Shown here: piece after piece, positions 43,419 through 53,764 of the stretch
Layout of the letters: each line of letters begins with the position of its first letter
Numbering within the stretch: position 1 is the first letter of the stretch
Origin: an uncultured Eubacteriales bacterium
GTDB lineage: Bacteria; Bacillota; Clostridia; Christensenellales; Aristaeellaceae
Direction: 5' to 3'
Length of the DNA stretch: 64,000 bases
Assembly: GCA_900318145.1 (NCBI GenBank)
Contig: ONJM01000004.1
Coordinates: 82,294 to 146,293 of the forward strand
The notes under the pieces: generated by a model
What the model was told of the DNA's origin: nothing
Database searches by the model: none
The model's input: only the letters and a program-made list of their open reading frames with translations
Position numbers and translations under genes: made by a program

Positions 43419-46409
43419 ATGAGCAGATTATTTCGGAAGGCTTCCAGCAAAAACACATATACCCCTGAACAGCGGAACATTCCGTCTTTTTTAACCGGCA
43501 GGCGCTGGATCTGTGCCATTGCCCTGTGCATGGCTTTTCTTCTTATTCATACCGCGTCCGCGGAGCTGAGTACAAATCTGGGTATTCAGAAAACAATGAA
43601 CCGCAACAACAAGAAGATCGAGAGCGAGACATATACGGACGCTGCCGGCAATCCGGTGACTGCAGACGATAAGGGATACGCGACAGTGAAGTATACCTAT
43701 ACATCCGGGAACCGGATTTCAAAGACGGAATACCTGGATCCTTCCGGAAACCTGACCAACAGCGTGGACGGTGTCGCACAGATCATTTACACCTATGCCG
43801 TAGGCGGACTGGCGAAGACAGAGTACCTGAACGCTGCCGGACAGCCGGTAAACGGGCCGGAAGGATACGCGCTGCAGGAGACCAAGTATACCTACGGGAA
43901 GCATAAAAGTACCTGGGAATATGACGCAAACGGAAATCCGGTGAACCTGCACCGGATTTCGGACCATATGAAAAACAAGCCGGGCCTGATTGTCAAGGAC
44001 GGCTGGTATGATACGGCTGGAAACCCCGCGGAAGGGCCGGAGGGATATTCCTGGGTTGAATACGGATATGCCGGGACAAGGGTTTCCAGGACTGCGTACT
44101 ATGATGTGAATGGAGAACTGTATTTCAACGCCGGAAAGGGATTTGCCATCCAGGAAACGGTCTATGAAAACAGAAACGTCAAGGAAAAGAGATATTACGG
44201 CGATGATGGGGAGCTGACAGCCGGTCCGGAAGGATTTGCCCGCGCGGTATACAGCTACCACCGGAAGGACAACCATTCCACGACGAAGATCATGTACTAC
44301 AACGCGGACGGAAGCCTGTTCTTTACGGAAAAAGGCTACTGCGGAATCGAGCAGGCGCGTACGAAGTGGGGTACTATCTGCGACGAAAGGTACTACATCG
44401 GAGAGAACGAGCAGCGGGGACGCAGCACGGACGGGTACAGCCGGGAGACCCGGACATATAACATGCGGGGAAAACTGTCCGAACAGCGCTTTTATGACGA
44501 AAACAACAAGCTGATGATTCCGGAAACCGTCGGGTATGCCATGCTGAAGAACACCTACAGCGGCAATTACCTGACGCGTACGGAGTATTTCAACGAGAAT
44601 ATAAAGCCGATGATCGGCCCGGACGGATACTACGCGGCTGAAAATAAATATATAGACAGGCTCCTGGTAAAAACTACCTACTACGATACAGATGGAAAAA
44701 CGCTTATAAACGGAAAAGACGGATACGCCCGGATTGAATACGAGCGGGATAAGGATAAGAAGGTCCTGAGCGAAAAGTACTTTGATGCGGAAGGAAACCG
44801 GGTTGTGGTACGGGACAACGCGGATGAAATCCGGTATACATGGGTAAACGGAAACAAGGCCAGCGAAAGTTACTGGGCCAACGGGGCACCTGCCGTGAAC
44901 AGCAAAGGGGCCCATGAGATCCGGTATGAATATACGGGAGCGAACAGGGTCAGCACACAGGTGTTCCTGGATACGGAAGGGAATATTACGACGATTGCGG
45001 ACGGTTATGCCCGGCTGGAAAACCAGTTCAACAGCCAGGGGAAGGTCATGTGCACGTTGTACTACGGCGTGGACGGGGAACTGGTAACGGCTCCGGGAAA
45101 AGAATATGCCTATACACGTACCATCTCCATGCGGGATAAGGACTATCTGGGAGAGGAAGAAGTGGAACCGGAACAGGAAGAGGATCCGGATGAGGAACCC
45201 GCAGAAGTACCGGAAGAGAACGAAGCAGCAGAAGAAGAACCCGGGGAAGAAGAGCCTGAAAACCATGGAGGGGATACGCTGTACGTCGAATACTATGGAA
45301 CAGACGGGCAGCTGATGAACCTTGCCGCCGGGTATGCGGTTATCGTACGGCAGGTGGACGAAAACGGAAAGACGACGGAAGAGGCATATCTGGATAAGGA
45401 CAACAGGAAAGTTCTGACCGCGGACGGAATCCAGGCTGTGCGGTACACCATCGGAGAGGATGGTTTTGCGTCTTCGATTGCCTATTACGGATTGGAAGAC
45501 GAGCCGGTAATCAACACGCGGACAAGGTATCATCGGGTTGACCGGACGTATCTGGACGGAAACCATATAACAAGTGAAACATGGTTTGACACTGAAGGCA
45601 AGCCGATGACAACCGGGAATACGTACTGCCGGATCGAACGGGAGTTTGACGAACGGAAGAATCCGGTTATTGAACGGTATTGCGACGAGAACGGCCTGCA
45701 GATTGCCCGGAGTGAAGGGTATGATGAAATTCATCAGGTATTCAACGAGCAGAACAAAGTAAGCCGGATCGAATACTACCTGGAGGGGCAGCCATTCTGC
45801 CGTCCGGCAGGGTATGCGGGAGTCGAACGGGATTATGATGAACTAGGCCGCGTTATTGCGGAACGTTATTATGGAACAGATGGAGTAAAGGGCCCCGTTA
45901 CGGACGGTTATGACGAGATTCATCAGGCATATAATGAACAGGGTAAGATCAGCCGAATTGATTATTATCTGAACGGAGAACCATTTTATCTGCCGGCGGG
46001 ATACGCAGCAGTGGAGCGGGAATATGATGAAGCAGGACATATAATTACCGAGAGATACTATGACGGAAACGGTGAGAAGGTACTGCTTACAGACGGATAT
46101 CACTTCTATACGCAGGTATACGGCGAAGACGGATATGTGGCATCCCTGGCATACTTTGGGCTGGACGGAGAAGCTGTTGTCAATACCCGTACGGGTTATC
46201 ACAGGCTTGACCGGACGTATCTGGATTCCAGACATGTGACCAGTGAAGCGTGGTTCGGGGTGGAAGATGAACCGATTACGCTGGGAGATACGTTTGTCCG
46301 GGTGGAACGGGAATTTGATGAGCGAGGAAACCCAGGAAAGACGGATATGACGAAATCCGCCAGGTTTATGATGAAGAAAATAGACCCAGCCGGATTGGCT
46401 ACTATCTGA
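43419..46409 (+). CDS. secreted repeat protein, truncated by frameshift (N-terminal 970 aa)
   Basis: Start of what was one long gene reaching 49470. The signal peptide (WICAIALCMAFLLIHTASA) is followed by AELSTNLGIQKTMNRNN and then 32-residue repeats of the same family as the protein at 738. An acidic linker (about residues 575-610, rich in E, P and D) divides an upstream and a downstream repeat block. After base 46331 a 43-base deletion shifts the frame: the last 26 residues (PGKTDMTKSARFMMKK...) are nonsense to the stop at 46409. GAGGAAA precedes ATG 43419. The upstream architecture matches the intact paralogue at 49953 closely. Confidence 0.8.
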   Translation: MSRLFRKASSKNTYTPEQRNIPSFLTGRRWICAIALCMAFLLIHTASAELSTNLGIQKTMNRNNKKIESETYTDAAGNPVTADDKGYATVKYTYTSGNRISKTEYLDPSGNLTNSVDGVAQIIYTYAVGGLAKTEYLNAAGQPVNGPEGYALQETKYTYGKHKSTWEYDANGNPVNLHRISDHMKNKPGLIVKDGWYDTAGNPAEGPEGYSWVEYGYAGTRVSRTAYYDVNGELYFNAGKGFAIQETVYENRNVKEKRYYGDDGELTAGPEGFARAVYSYHRKDNHSTTKIMYYNADGSLFFTEKGYCGIEQARTKWGTICDERYYIGENEQRGRSTDGYSRETRTYNMRGKLSEQRFYDENNKLMIPETVGYAMLKNTYSGNYLTRTEYFNENIKPMIGPDGYYAAENKYIDRLLVKTTYYDTDGKTLINGKDGYARIEYERDKDKKVLSEKYFDAEGNRVVVRDNADEIRYTWVNGNKASESYWANGAPAVNSKGAHEIRYEYTGANRVSTQVFLDTEGNITTIADGYARLENQFNSQGKVMCTLYYGVDGELVTAPGKEYAYTRTISMRDKDYLGEEEVEPEQEEDPDEEPAEVPEENEAAEEEPGEEEPENHGGDTLYVEYYGTDGQLMNLAAGYAVIVRQVDENGKTTEEAYLDKDNRKVLTADGIQAVRYTIGEDGFASSIAYYGLEDEPVINTRTRYHRVDRTYLDGNHITSETWFDTEGKPMTTGNTYCRIEREFDERKNPVIERYCDENGLQIARSEGYDEIHQVFNEQNKVSRIEYYLEGQPFCRPAGYAGVERDYDELGRVIAERYYGTDGVKGPVTDGYDEIHQAYNEQGKISRIDYYLNGEPFYLPAGYAAVEREYDEAGHIITERYYDGNGEKVLLTDGYHFYTQVYGEDGYVASLAYFGLDGEAVVNTRTGYHRLDRTYLDSRHVTSEAWFGVEDEPITLGDTFVRVEREFDERGNPGKTDMTKSARFMMKKIDPAGLATI

Positions 46410-47707
46410 ACGGAGAACCTTTTTACAGGTCTGCCGGATATGCAGCGCTGGAACGGGAATATGACGAAGCAGGACGCATAGTTTCCGAAAGATATTATGA
46501 CGGAAACGGCGAGAAGATACTGGTCACAGACGGATATCATTTCTATACGCAGGTATACGGCGAAGACGGATATGTGGCATCCCTGTCATATTTCGGACTG
46601 GACTCCAGGCATGTGACCAATGAAGCGTGGTTCGGGGTGGAAGATGAACCGATTACGCTGGGAGATACGTTTGTCCGGGTGGAACGGGAATTCGATGAGC
46701 GTGGGAATGCTACGGTACAACGGACATACGGAGCGGACGGAAATCTGATCGCCAGGAAAGACGGATATGACGAAATCCACCAGGAATACAATGAAGAAAA
46801 CAAACCCAGTCGGATTGAATACTATCTGAACGGGGAACCGTACTATATGTCTACGGGATATGCAGCAGTGGAGCGGGAATACGACGAAGCGGGCCGCGTC
46901 AATATAGAACGGTACTATGACGGGAACGGCGGGAAGATGCTGCTTCCGGACGGGTACCATTCCTACAGGCAGATTTACGGTGAAGACGGATATGTGGCAT
47001 CCCTGTCATATTTCGGACTGGAAGGAGAAGCCGTCATCAATACCCGTACGGGTTACCACCGGATTGACCGGACGTATCTGGATTCCAGGCACGTGACCAG
47101 TGAAGCGTGGTTCGGGGTGGAAGATGAACCGATTACGTTGGGAGATACGTTTGTTCGGGTGGAACGGGAATTTGACGAACGAGGAAACATTGCGGTACAG
47201 CGGACATACGGAGCGGACGGGAATCTGATTGCCAGGAAAGATGGGTATGACGAAATCCGCCAGGTTTATGATGAAGAGAACAGGCCCAGCCGGATTGGGT
47301 ACTATCTGAACGGAGAACCGTTTTACAGGTCGGCGGGATACGCAGCAGTGGAGCGGGAATATGACGAAGCAGGGCGCATAATTTCCGAAAGGTATTTTGA
47401 TGGTAACGGCCAGAAGGTACTGCTTACAGACGGATATCACTTCTATACGCAGGTATACGGCGAAGACGGATTTGTTGCATCTCTGGCATACTTCGGACTG
47501 GACGGAGAAGCTGTTATCAATACCCGCACAGGTTACCACCGGATTGACCGGACGTATCTGGACGCCAGGCATGTGACCAGTGAAGCGTGGTTCGGGGTGG
47601 AAGATGAACCGATTACGCTGGGAGATACGTTTGTCCGGGCGGATATGACGAAATCCGCCAGGTTTATGATGAAGAAAACAGGCCTAGCCGGATCGGGTAC
47701 TATCTGA
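46332..47707 (+). pseudogene. repeat-protein fragment 2 (frame-shifted continuation)
   Basis: The repeats resume in a second frame directly after the 43-base deletion and run to 47639. They include two complete 480-base super-repeat units. A 60-base in-frame deletion at 46602 joins SYFGLD to SRHVTNEAWFG, removing 20 residues. At 47639/47640 an 82-base deletion shifts the frame again, and translation runs on as DMTKSARFMMKKTGLAG to a stop at 47707. An ATG at 46574 could in principle start a fragment, but it is internal and without a signal peptide. Confidence 0.7.
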
Positions 47708-47901
47708 ACGGGGAACCGTTTTACAGGTCCACCGGATATGCAGCACTGGAACGGGAATATGACGAAGCAGGACGCATAGTTTCCGAAAGGTATTTTGACG
47801 GGAACGGCGAGAAGATACTGGTCACAGACGGATATCATTTCTATACGCAGGTATACGGCGAAGACGGATATGTGGCATCCCTGTCATATTTCGGACTGGA
47901 C

Positions 47902-48455
47902 CATGGTTTGGCGTGGAGAACGAACCGGTTACGCTGGGAGATACATATGTCCGGGTGGAACGGGAATTCGATGAACGTGGGAATGTTGCGATTCAGCGGA
48001 CATACGGAGCAGACGGAAATCTGATCGCCAGGAAAGACGGATATGACGAAATCCGCCAGAAATACAATGAAGAGAACAAGCCCAGCCGGATTGAATACTA
48101 TCTGAACGGGGAACCGTACTATATGCCGGCGGGATACGCAGCAGTGGAACGGGAATACAACGGAGCTGGCCGTGTCAATGTAGAACGGTACTATGACGGG
48201 AATGGAGCGAAGATGCTGCTGCCGGACGGGTACCATTCCTGCAGGCAGATTTACGGTGAAGACGGATATGTGGCATCCCTGTCATATTTCGGACTGGACG
48301 GAGAATCCGTAATCAATACCCGCACAGGTTACCACAGGATTGACCGGACGTATCTGGACGCCAGGCATGTGACCAGTGAAGCGTGGTTCGGGGTGGAAGA
48401 TGAACCGATTACGCTGGGAGATACGTTTGTCCGGGGCCAGGAAGGACGGGTATGA
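47902..48455 (+). pseudogene. repeat-protein fragment 3
   Basis: Between 47640 and about 47901 the repeats continue in a third frame. A second 82-base deletion near 47902 moves them into this one. The segment holds one nearly full super-repeat (MENEPVTLGDTYVRVEREF ... GVEDEPITLGDTFVRG) and ends by a 71-base deletion at 48435/48436, after which it stops at 48455. No signal peptide or credible ribosome site, so it is unlikely to be a gene by itself. Confidence 0.7.
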
Positions 48456-49470
48456 CGAAATCCGCCAGGTTTATGATGAAGAGAACAGGCCCAGCCGGAT
48501 TGGCTACTATCTGAGAGGAGAACCGTTTTACAGGTCTGCCGGATACGCAGCACTGGGACGGGAATATGACGAAGAAGGCCGTATTGTTACAGAACGGTAC
48601 TATGACGGAAACGGTGAAAAGATGCTGATTCCGGACGGATATCACTTCTATACCCAGGTATATGGAGAAGATGGTTTCGTGGCGTCTCTATCATATTTCG
48701 GACTGGATGGAGAGCCAGTGATCAATACGCGGAGGGATTATCATCGGATTGATCGTACATGGCTGGATAAAGATCATGCAACCAGTGAAGCCTGGTTTGA
48801 TACTGAAGGGAATCCAATGACGAGGGGAAACAGCTACTGCCGGATTGAACGGGAATTCGACGAACGGAAGAATCCGGTGGTGGAACGGTACTGTGACGAA
48901 AACGGGGAAAAGATCGCCCGGAGCGAAGGCTACGATGAGATCCACCAGGCGTTTGATGAGCAGAACAGAGTAAGCAGGATCGAATACTTCCGGGACGGGG
49001 AACCGTTCTATTTGTCATCCGGATACGCGGCGATGGAACGGGAGTATGACGAGGTTGGGAATATCAGCTGCGAACGGTACTTCAACGCGGATAATGGGCC
49101 TGTGCCGTGTACGCGGGGATATGAAGTGTTCCTCCGGGAATACGATGAATTGAAACGGGTGGTTTCGGAAAAGTATACGGATGCTGCCGGAACCCCTGTG
49201 ATGAGCAGCAAGGGCGTATACCAGGTCACCTATGCGTACAACGAGATCGGCAAGGTGACACGGGAAGCTTACTTTGACGAGAACGGTGAACCGATGGCAG
49301 CTATAAACGGATTTATCGCCATTGAACGGAACTGGGACAGCGACGGAAAACTGGTTGATGAGACGGGGATTCCGCCTGAAGAATTGCCGGAAGAGGAGCC
49401 TTCCGATGAACAGCCAGCTGAGAATACAGTGCCTGAAGAACAGGAAGCTGAGGAAGACGCGGCCGGTTGA
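48436..49470 (+). pseudogene. repeat-protein fragment 4 (C-terminal part)
   Basis: Final part of the broken gene, in frame from 48436: ARKDGYDEIRQVYDEEN and so on, through diverged repeats to NGFIAIERNWDSDGKLVDET, and an acidic tail rich in E and P (PEELPEEEPSDEQPAE). The end closely resembles that of the intact paralogue (NGFIAVEREWDEEGNLVSET), which confirms it as the original C-terminus. Removing the five deletions would restore one protein of about 2,130 residues. Confidence 0.7.
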
Positions 49471-49541
49471 CGGACAGGGCTTTCGCATGCTTGGGCAAGC
49501 GGATACGCAACCTGAAAAAACGGCCGGAAAGGAGCGGAAAG

Positions 49542-49808
49542 ATGAGGATTCGTTCGGGGTATATCCTGCAGCAGGTGATGGATATTTATGTCGTGATGGG
49601 TATCGGCAGCGAAGCTTATGTTCCCAACCAGATCATGAGCGTGAATGAGACAGGGGCTTTTCTATGGAGGTTAATTGAGAAGGGGACTGAAAAGCAGGAG
49701 CTTGTGGAGAACCTGGTGAAGGAATACGAGGTTGATGCGGAAACCGCGGAGAAAGATGTTGATGCATTTCTGACCAGATTGCGCGAGAAGGCGCTGATTG
49801 AAGAATGA
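49542..49808 (+). CDS. PqqD-like protein (copy 3)
   Basis: 88 aa: RIRSGYILQQVMDIYVVMGI, then MSVNETGAFLWRLIEKGTEK, and a C-terminal part KEYEVDAETAEKDVDAFLTR ending KALIEE. The same size and pattern as the proteins at 36367 and 38033. AAAGGAG lies 7 bases before ATG 49542; a longer frame reaches back into the repeat gene but lacks a site. No precursor or modifying enzyme is adjacent, so it may serve the cluster at 37-42 kb or act on its own. A strong terminator follows. Confidence 0.82.
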   Translation: MRIRSGYILQQVMDIYVVMGIGSEAYVPNQIMSVNETGAFLWRLIEKGTEKQELVENLVKEYEVDAETAEKDVDAFLTRLREKALIEE

Positions 49809-49823
49809 TCGATGAAGGAATGG

Positions 49824-49858
49824 CGCCGCCCTCACGCGAGGGCGGCGTTTCCGCTTTT
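49824..49858 (+). terminator. intrinsic terminator after PqqD copy 3
   Basis: CGCCGCCCTC (49824-49833) pairs perfectly with GAGGGCGGCG (49838-49847) around a four-base ACGC loop, followed by TTTCCGCTTTT. Ends the transcript before the next repeat-protein gene. Confidence 0.88.
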
Positions 49859-49952
49859 GGCCGGTTTTCTTTTACCGCGCCGGCTTGCTTTTTCCTGCTT
49901 GCTGTGATACGCTCCGGGAAGATCCGGGAGACGAAAAAACAAGGGTGATTGG

Positions 49953-52928
49953 ATGATCCGAATGAAGCAAAGGACCGCGGCGCTTATCATATCTGTTCTG
50001 TTTGTTCTGCTGCTGACGGCCGGGGCCGCCGCGGAGGTGAGTACAAACCTGTCCGTCCGGAAGGAGATCAATCCGGGGAACAAGCGGACTGCCAGCGAGA
50101 CGTACACCGACGCGGACGGCAATCCGGTGATTGCCGACGACAAGGGGTACGCCACGGTGCGGTATACCTATACGACGGGGAACCGGATCGGGAGGACGGA
50201 ATACCTGGACACGGAGGGGAACCTGGTCAACAACCGGGACGGGTACGCGCAGGAGGTCTGCGTCTACGGCGTAGGCGGCCTGACGCGGAAGGAATACCTG
50301 AACGCTGCCGGGGAGAGCGTGAACGGGCCCGAGGGATACGCGCGGCAGGAGACGAAGTATACATACGGGAAGCATGTGAGCACCTGGCAGTATGACGCCG
50401 ACGGGAATCCGGTGAACCTGCACCGGATTTCGGAGCATCATCCGGAGAAACCGGGGCTGATCCTGAAGGACGGCTGGTATGACGCCGCCGGGAATCCGGC
50501 GGCGGGCCCGGAAGGGTACGCATGGGTGGAATACAGGTACAGCGGGACGACGCCGGTCCGGACGGCGTACTACGACGCTTCCGGGGAACTGTTTTACAAC
50601 CCCCGGGCAGGATACGCCGTGCGGGAGGTTGTTTACAAGTACGGGAAGCTGAAGGAGATTGACTTTTACGGCGCGGACGGCGGGCTGACGGCCGGGCCGG
50701 GCGGGTACGCCCGGGAGGTTTATACCTACGGAAAGCGGGACAGCACCTCCACGAAGCGGATCATGTACTACAACGCGGACGGGAGCCTGTTCTTCAACGC
50801 CAGGGGCTGGTGCGGCGTCGAGCAGGGGCGCAACCGGCAGGGACGGACTGTAGACGAACGGTATTTTGCCGGAGAGAACGAACGGGGCCTGTGCGTGGAC
50901 GGGTACAGCCGGGTGACCTGGACCTATACCCGGGGTGGGAAAATCACGTCACAGTGCTATTACGACGAAAAGGACCGGCTGACTGCCCCGGAAAAGGCCG
51001 GGTACGCCGTGCTGCGGAATGAATACAGCGGCAATTACCTGACAAGAACGGAATACCTCGGCGCGGACCGGAAACCGGTTGCCGGGCCGGAAGGGGCCTG
51101 CGTTGTCGGATATAAATATGAGAGCGGAAAGCTGATCCGGACTTCCTATTACGGCGCGGACGGAAGGACGCCCGTGAACGGGAAGGACGGATACGCCCGG
51201 ATCGAGTACACCCGGGATGGGAACAGGCAGATTCTGTCGGAAAGATACTTTGACGCGGACGGAAACCGGTTTGCGGTCCGGGACAACGCGGACGAGATCC
51301 GGTATACCTGGAACGGCAGCAGCAAAACGAGTGAGAGCTACTGGGCGGACGGGCAGCCGGTGCTGAACGGGAAGGGATTCCACGAGGTCCGGTATGAATA
51401 CACCGGCGGGAACAGGATCAGCGCGCAGACATACCTGGATACGGAAGGAAACCCGGTCACGACCGCGGACGGGTACGCCCGGACGGAGAACCAGTACAAC
51501 AGCAGGGGGCAGATCCGGTCCGTGCTGTACTACGGAAGCGGCGGGGAACTTGTGAACGCCCCCGGGAAGGACTACGCCTATACACGGACGGTCTCCGCAA
51601 AGGAAATGGATTTCCTGGGGAAGGAGCCGGAAGGGGATAAGGAAGAGACGCTCCCCGGGGAAGCGGCCGGGCCGGAGGACGCGGAGGAACCGGGCGGCGA
51701 GGGCGCCGGAGCAGCGGAGGAGACGCCGGAGCCGGACGGGGATACGCTGTATATCGAATACTACGGGACGGACAACCGGCTGACCGACATCGCGGCCGGA
51801 TACGCCACCATCGTGCGGCAGACGGACACGAAGGGGAGGACGACCGGGGAAGCATACTTCACCGCGGACGGGAAACCGGTGATGACCTCCTTCGGGTACG
51901 CCCGGATGGAACGGGAATATGACGGGAAGGGAAACATTACCCTGGAACGGTACTTCGGCGCGGACGGGGAAAAGATCCTGACGGCGGACGGGTACCATTG
52001 CTATACCCAGGTTTTCAGCGAGGACGGGCTCGCATCCTCCCTGGCGTACTTCGGCATTGACGGGGAAACGGTTGCCAACACGCGGACAGGATATCACCGG
52101 GTTGAGAAAACCTATCTGGACCGGAACCATGTGCTGAGCGAAGCCTGGTTCGGCACGGACGGAGAACCTGTGTCCAACGGGGATACATATGTCCGGATCG
52201 AGCGGGAATACGACAGCTGCGGGAACGCCATCGCGGTGCGGACCTACGGGGCGGACGGGGCGCCGGCAGCGAGGCGGGAAGGATATGACGAGATCCGGCA
52301 GGCGTATAACGCGGAGGGAAGGATCCGCCGGATCGAGTATTACCTGGACGGGGAACCGTTCTGCCTGACGGCGGGATACGCCGCGCTGGAGCGGGAATAT
52401 GACGCCGCGGGCCATGTGTCGGATGAAAGATATTACAGCGCGGACGGAACGCCTGCCGTGCGCGGCGAGGGCTATGACGAATACCGGCAGGCGTATAACG
52501 ACCGGAACCAGGTGATCCGGATTGAATATTACCTGGGCGGCAGGCCGTTCCTGACACAAAGCGGATACGCCGCGCTGGAGCGGGAATACGACGAAGCCGG
52601 CCGCGTCAAACTGGAGCGGTATTTTGACGAAAACGGCGAAAAAACGCTTTGCCGGGACGGATATCATTTCTATACACAGACATACAGTGAAGACGGGCTG
52701 GTATCCTCCCTGGCGTACTTCGGCACGGAAGGGGAGCCGGCGGTCAACACGAGGACGCTGTATCACCGGATTGACAAGACCTATCTGGACCGGTACCACG
52801 TGCGCCGGGAAGCGTATTTTGACGTGAACAGGGAACCGACAGCCGGGCGGAACGGGTTTATTGCCGTGGAGCGGGAATGGGACGAAGAAGGGAACCTTGT
52901 CAGCGAGACGGGAATTCCGGCGGAATGA
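49953..52928 (+). CDS. secreted repeat protein, intact paralogue (991 aa)
   Basis: Signal peptide (TAALIISVLFVLLLTAGAAA), then EVSTNLSVRKEINPGNKR and 32-residue repeats (YDxxGN...E...YxDxxG...GYA) in two blocks split by an acidic Glu/Gly/Pro-rich linker near residues 553-590. It matches the start, linker and end of the broken gene at 43419 but lacks the expanded 480-bp array. No membrane anchor or sorting signal, so it is secreted or held non-covalently. Notably GC-rich. Its stop codon is the first three bases of a 30-bp palindrome shared with the following convergent gene. Confidence 0.83.
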   Translation: MIRMKQRTAALIISVLFVLLLTAGAAAEVSTNLSVRKEINPGNKRTASETYTDADGNPVIADDKGYATVRYTYTTGNRIGRTEYLDTEGNLVNNRDGYAQEVCVYGVGGLTRKEYLNAAGESVNGPEGYARQETKYTYGKHVSTWQYDADGNPVNLHRISEHHPEKPGLILKDGWYDAAGNPAAGPEGYAWVEYRYSGTTPVRTAYYDASGELFYNPRAGYAVREVVYKYGKLKEIDFYGADGGLTAGPGGYAREVYTYGKRDSTSTKRIMYYNADGSLFFNARGWCGVEQGRNRQGRTVDERYFAGENERGLCVDGYSRVTWTYTRGGKITSQCYYDEKDRLTAPEKAGYAVLRNEYSGNYLTRTEYLGADRKPVAGPEGACVVGYKYESGKLIRTSYYGADGRTPVNGKDGYARIEYTRDGNRQILSERYFDADGNRFAVRDNADEIRYTWNGSSKTSESYWADGQPVLNGKGFHEVRYEYTGGNRISAQTYLDTEGNPVTTADGYARTENQYNSRGQIRSVLYYGSGGELVNAPGKDYAYTRTVSAKEMDFLGKEPEGDKEETLPGEAAGPEDAEEPGGEGAGAAEETPEPDGDTLYIEYYGTDNRLTDIAAGYATIVRQTDTKGRTTGEAYFTADGKPVMTSFGYARMEREYDGKGNITLERYFGADGEKILTADGYHCYTQVFSEDGLASSLAYFGIDGETVANTRTGYHRVEKTYLDRNHVLSEAWFGTDGEPVSNGDTYVRIEREYDSCGNAIAVRTYGADGAPAARREGYDEIRQAYNAEGRIRRIEYYLDGEPFCLTAGYAALEREYDAAGHVSDERYYSADGTPAVRGEGYDEYRQAYNDRNQVIRIEYYLGGRPFLTQSGYAALEREYDEAGRVKLERYFDENGEKTLCRDGYHFYTQTYSEDGLVSSLAYFGTEGEPAVNTRTLYHRIDKTYLDRYHVRREAYFDVNREPTAGRNGFIAVEREWDEEGNLVSETGIPAE

Positions 52929-52955
52929 AACGGAGGGACGGTCTTTTTCGTTTCA
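52926..52955. repeat. 30-bp palindromic repeat, copy 1 (between convergent genes)
   Basis: Arms TGAAACG and CGTTTCA enclose GAGGGACGGTCTTTTT. The left end supplies the TGA of the repeat-protein gene and the right end supplies (on the other strand) the TGA of the HipA-like gene. An identical copy lies at 54382. It could act as a terminator for plus-strand transcripts because of the T5 run. Confidence 0.85.
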
Positions 52956-53759
52956 CCTGAACAAATACATATGCTTGCGCCTGCGGGCCATGATCAGGTC
53001 GATTACGCGTTTTCGGATTTCTTCACTGTATTGATCCGCTTCATTTATGATTTTTTCCACTTCATGATAACCGAAAGTGAAATGAATCCGCGTCCCGTAC
53101 AGCTGCTCAACGATATCCATCTGTTCATCAAAATCCCGGCAGAAAGTATTCGGTTTTGCCTTTTTCATCAGTTCCAGGCAGTCCTTTCCCAGCGGATAGT
53201 CCATCGATGTGTCCGACAGGAGACAGGCCCCGTTATCAAAAACAGGGCAAAGCCTGAATTCCTTTCGGTCGTTTGTCATCACAGCGATATTGTGCGTATG
53301 CCTGTCTTCATTCAGGAACAATACATCGATTGTAAGCAGCTTTGCCAGATAAATACCGAAGTTCCGGATACCGGTCACACGTTCCACCTGCTCCGCCATC
53401 ATTTTCAGGCGCTCCGTGTGATCCGGAATGGCATATATCATGCTGTTCAGGCCTTTTCCGTACACCTGCTGAAACAGCCGCTCCAGCGTGATCAGCTGCC
53501 ATCCGCCGAGAAAATCCCTGCTTTTGCAGCCGTTGAATATACTGTCGTTATATCGGATCTGTTCCGGTTCGTACAGAACAAACTCGTCTTCTTTCAGAGA
53601 CGAACAGCACAGGAGCCTGGAAACCGTATATTCAGCCAGCCCTTCATAGCCCATATAATCTGCTTTATACCAGATCCCGTCCCGTTCAAACTTCAGCTGG
53701 TTTCCTTTGGACGATTTCCGGTTCAGATCCCGGCGGTTCTGATCATGCAGATCAATCAT
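52953..53759 (-). CDS. HipA-like serine/threonine kinase domain protein
   Basis: 268 aa. The catalytic part of HipA-type kinases is visible: FLNEDRHTHNIAVMTN (the H-x-D-R-H-x2-N-like loop) followed by CPVFDNGACLLSD (metal-binding D-N-G). A conserved Lys in LKFERDGIWYKADYMGYEG may position ATP. It is shorter than E. coli HipA (no N-subdomain 1), like stand-alone HipA-like proteins. Such kinases phosphorylate targets in toxin-antitoxin systems. ATG 53759 has AGAGG 8 bases upstream; a GTG overlapping the previous stop (53768) is the alternative. The upstream partner is a helix-turn-helix gene. Confidence 0.78.
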   Translation of the reverse strand: MIDLHDQNRRDLNRKSSKGNQLKFERDGIWYKADYMGYEGLAEYTVSRLLCCSSLKEDEFVLYEPEQIRYNDSIFNGCKSRDFLGGWQLITLERLFQQVYGKGLNSMIYAIPDHTERLKMMAEQVERVTGIRNFGIYLAKLLTIDVLFLNEDRHTHNIAVMTNDRKEFRLCPVFDNGACLLSDTSMDYPLGKDCLELMKKAKPNTFCRDFDEQMDIVEQLYGTRIHFTFGYHEVEKIINEADQYSEEIRKRVIDLIMARRRKHMYLFR

Positions 53760-53764
53760 CGCTG

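Larger units (their letters stand above)
46283..48824 (+). repeat. 480-bp tandem super-repeat (5 x 32 codons), five partial deletions
   Basis: The block starting GGGAGATACGTTTGTCC recurs at 46283, 46660, 47140, 47620, 47936, 48416 and (diverged) 48825. Spacings are 377, 480, 480, 316, 480 and 409. The shorter ones equal 480 minus 43 and 60, minus 82 twice, and minus 71. Each unit encodes five 32-residue repeats (160 aa). Copies are nearly identical at DNA level, so the array expanded recently. Deletions fall in two zones of the unit: the DERGN...ARKDG repeat and the GEAVINTRT...TYLD repeat. Confidence 0.85.

Noticed and set aside
47913-48455. Independent small repeat protein
   Set aside because: Starts and ends at deletion junctions of the larger array and has neither signal peptide nor ribosome site.
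46283-48824. CRISPR array
   Set aside because: The repeat unit is 480 bases, codes for protein and has no unique spacers.
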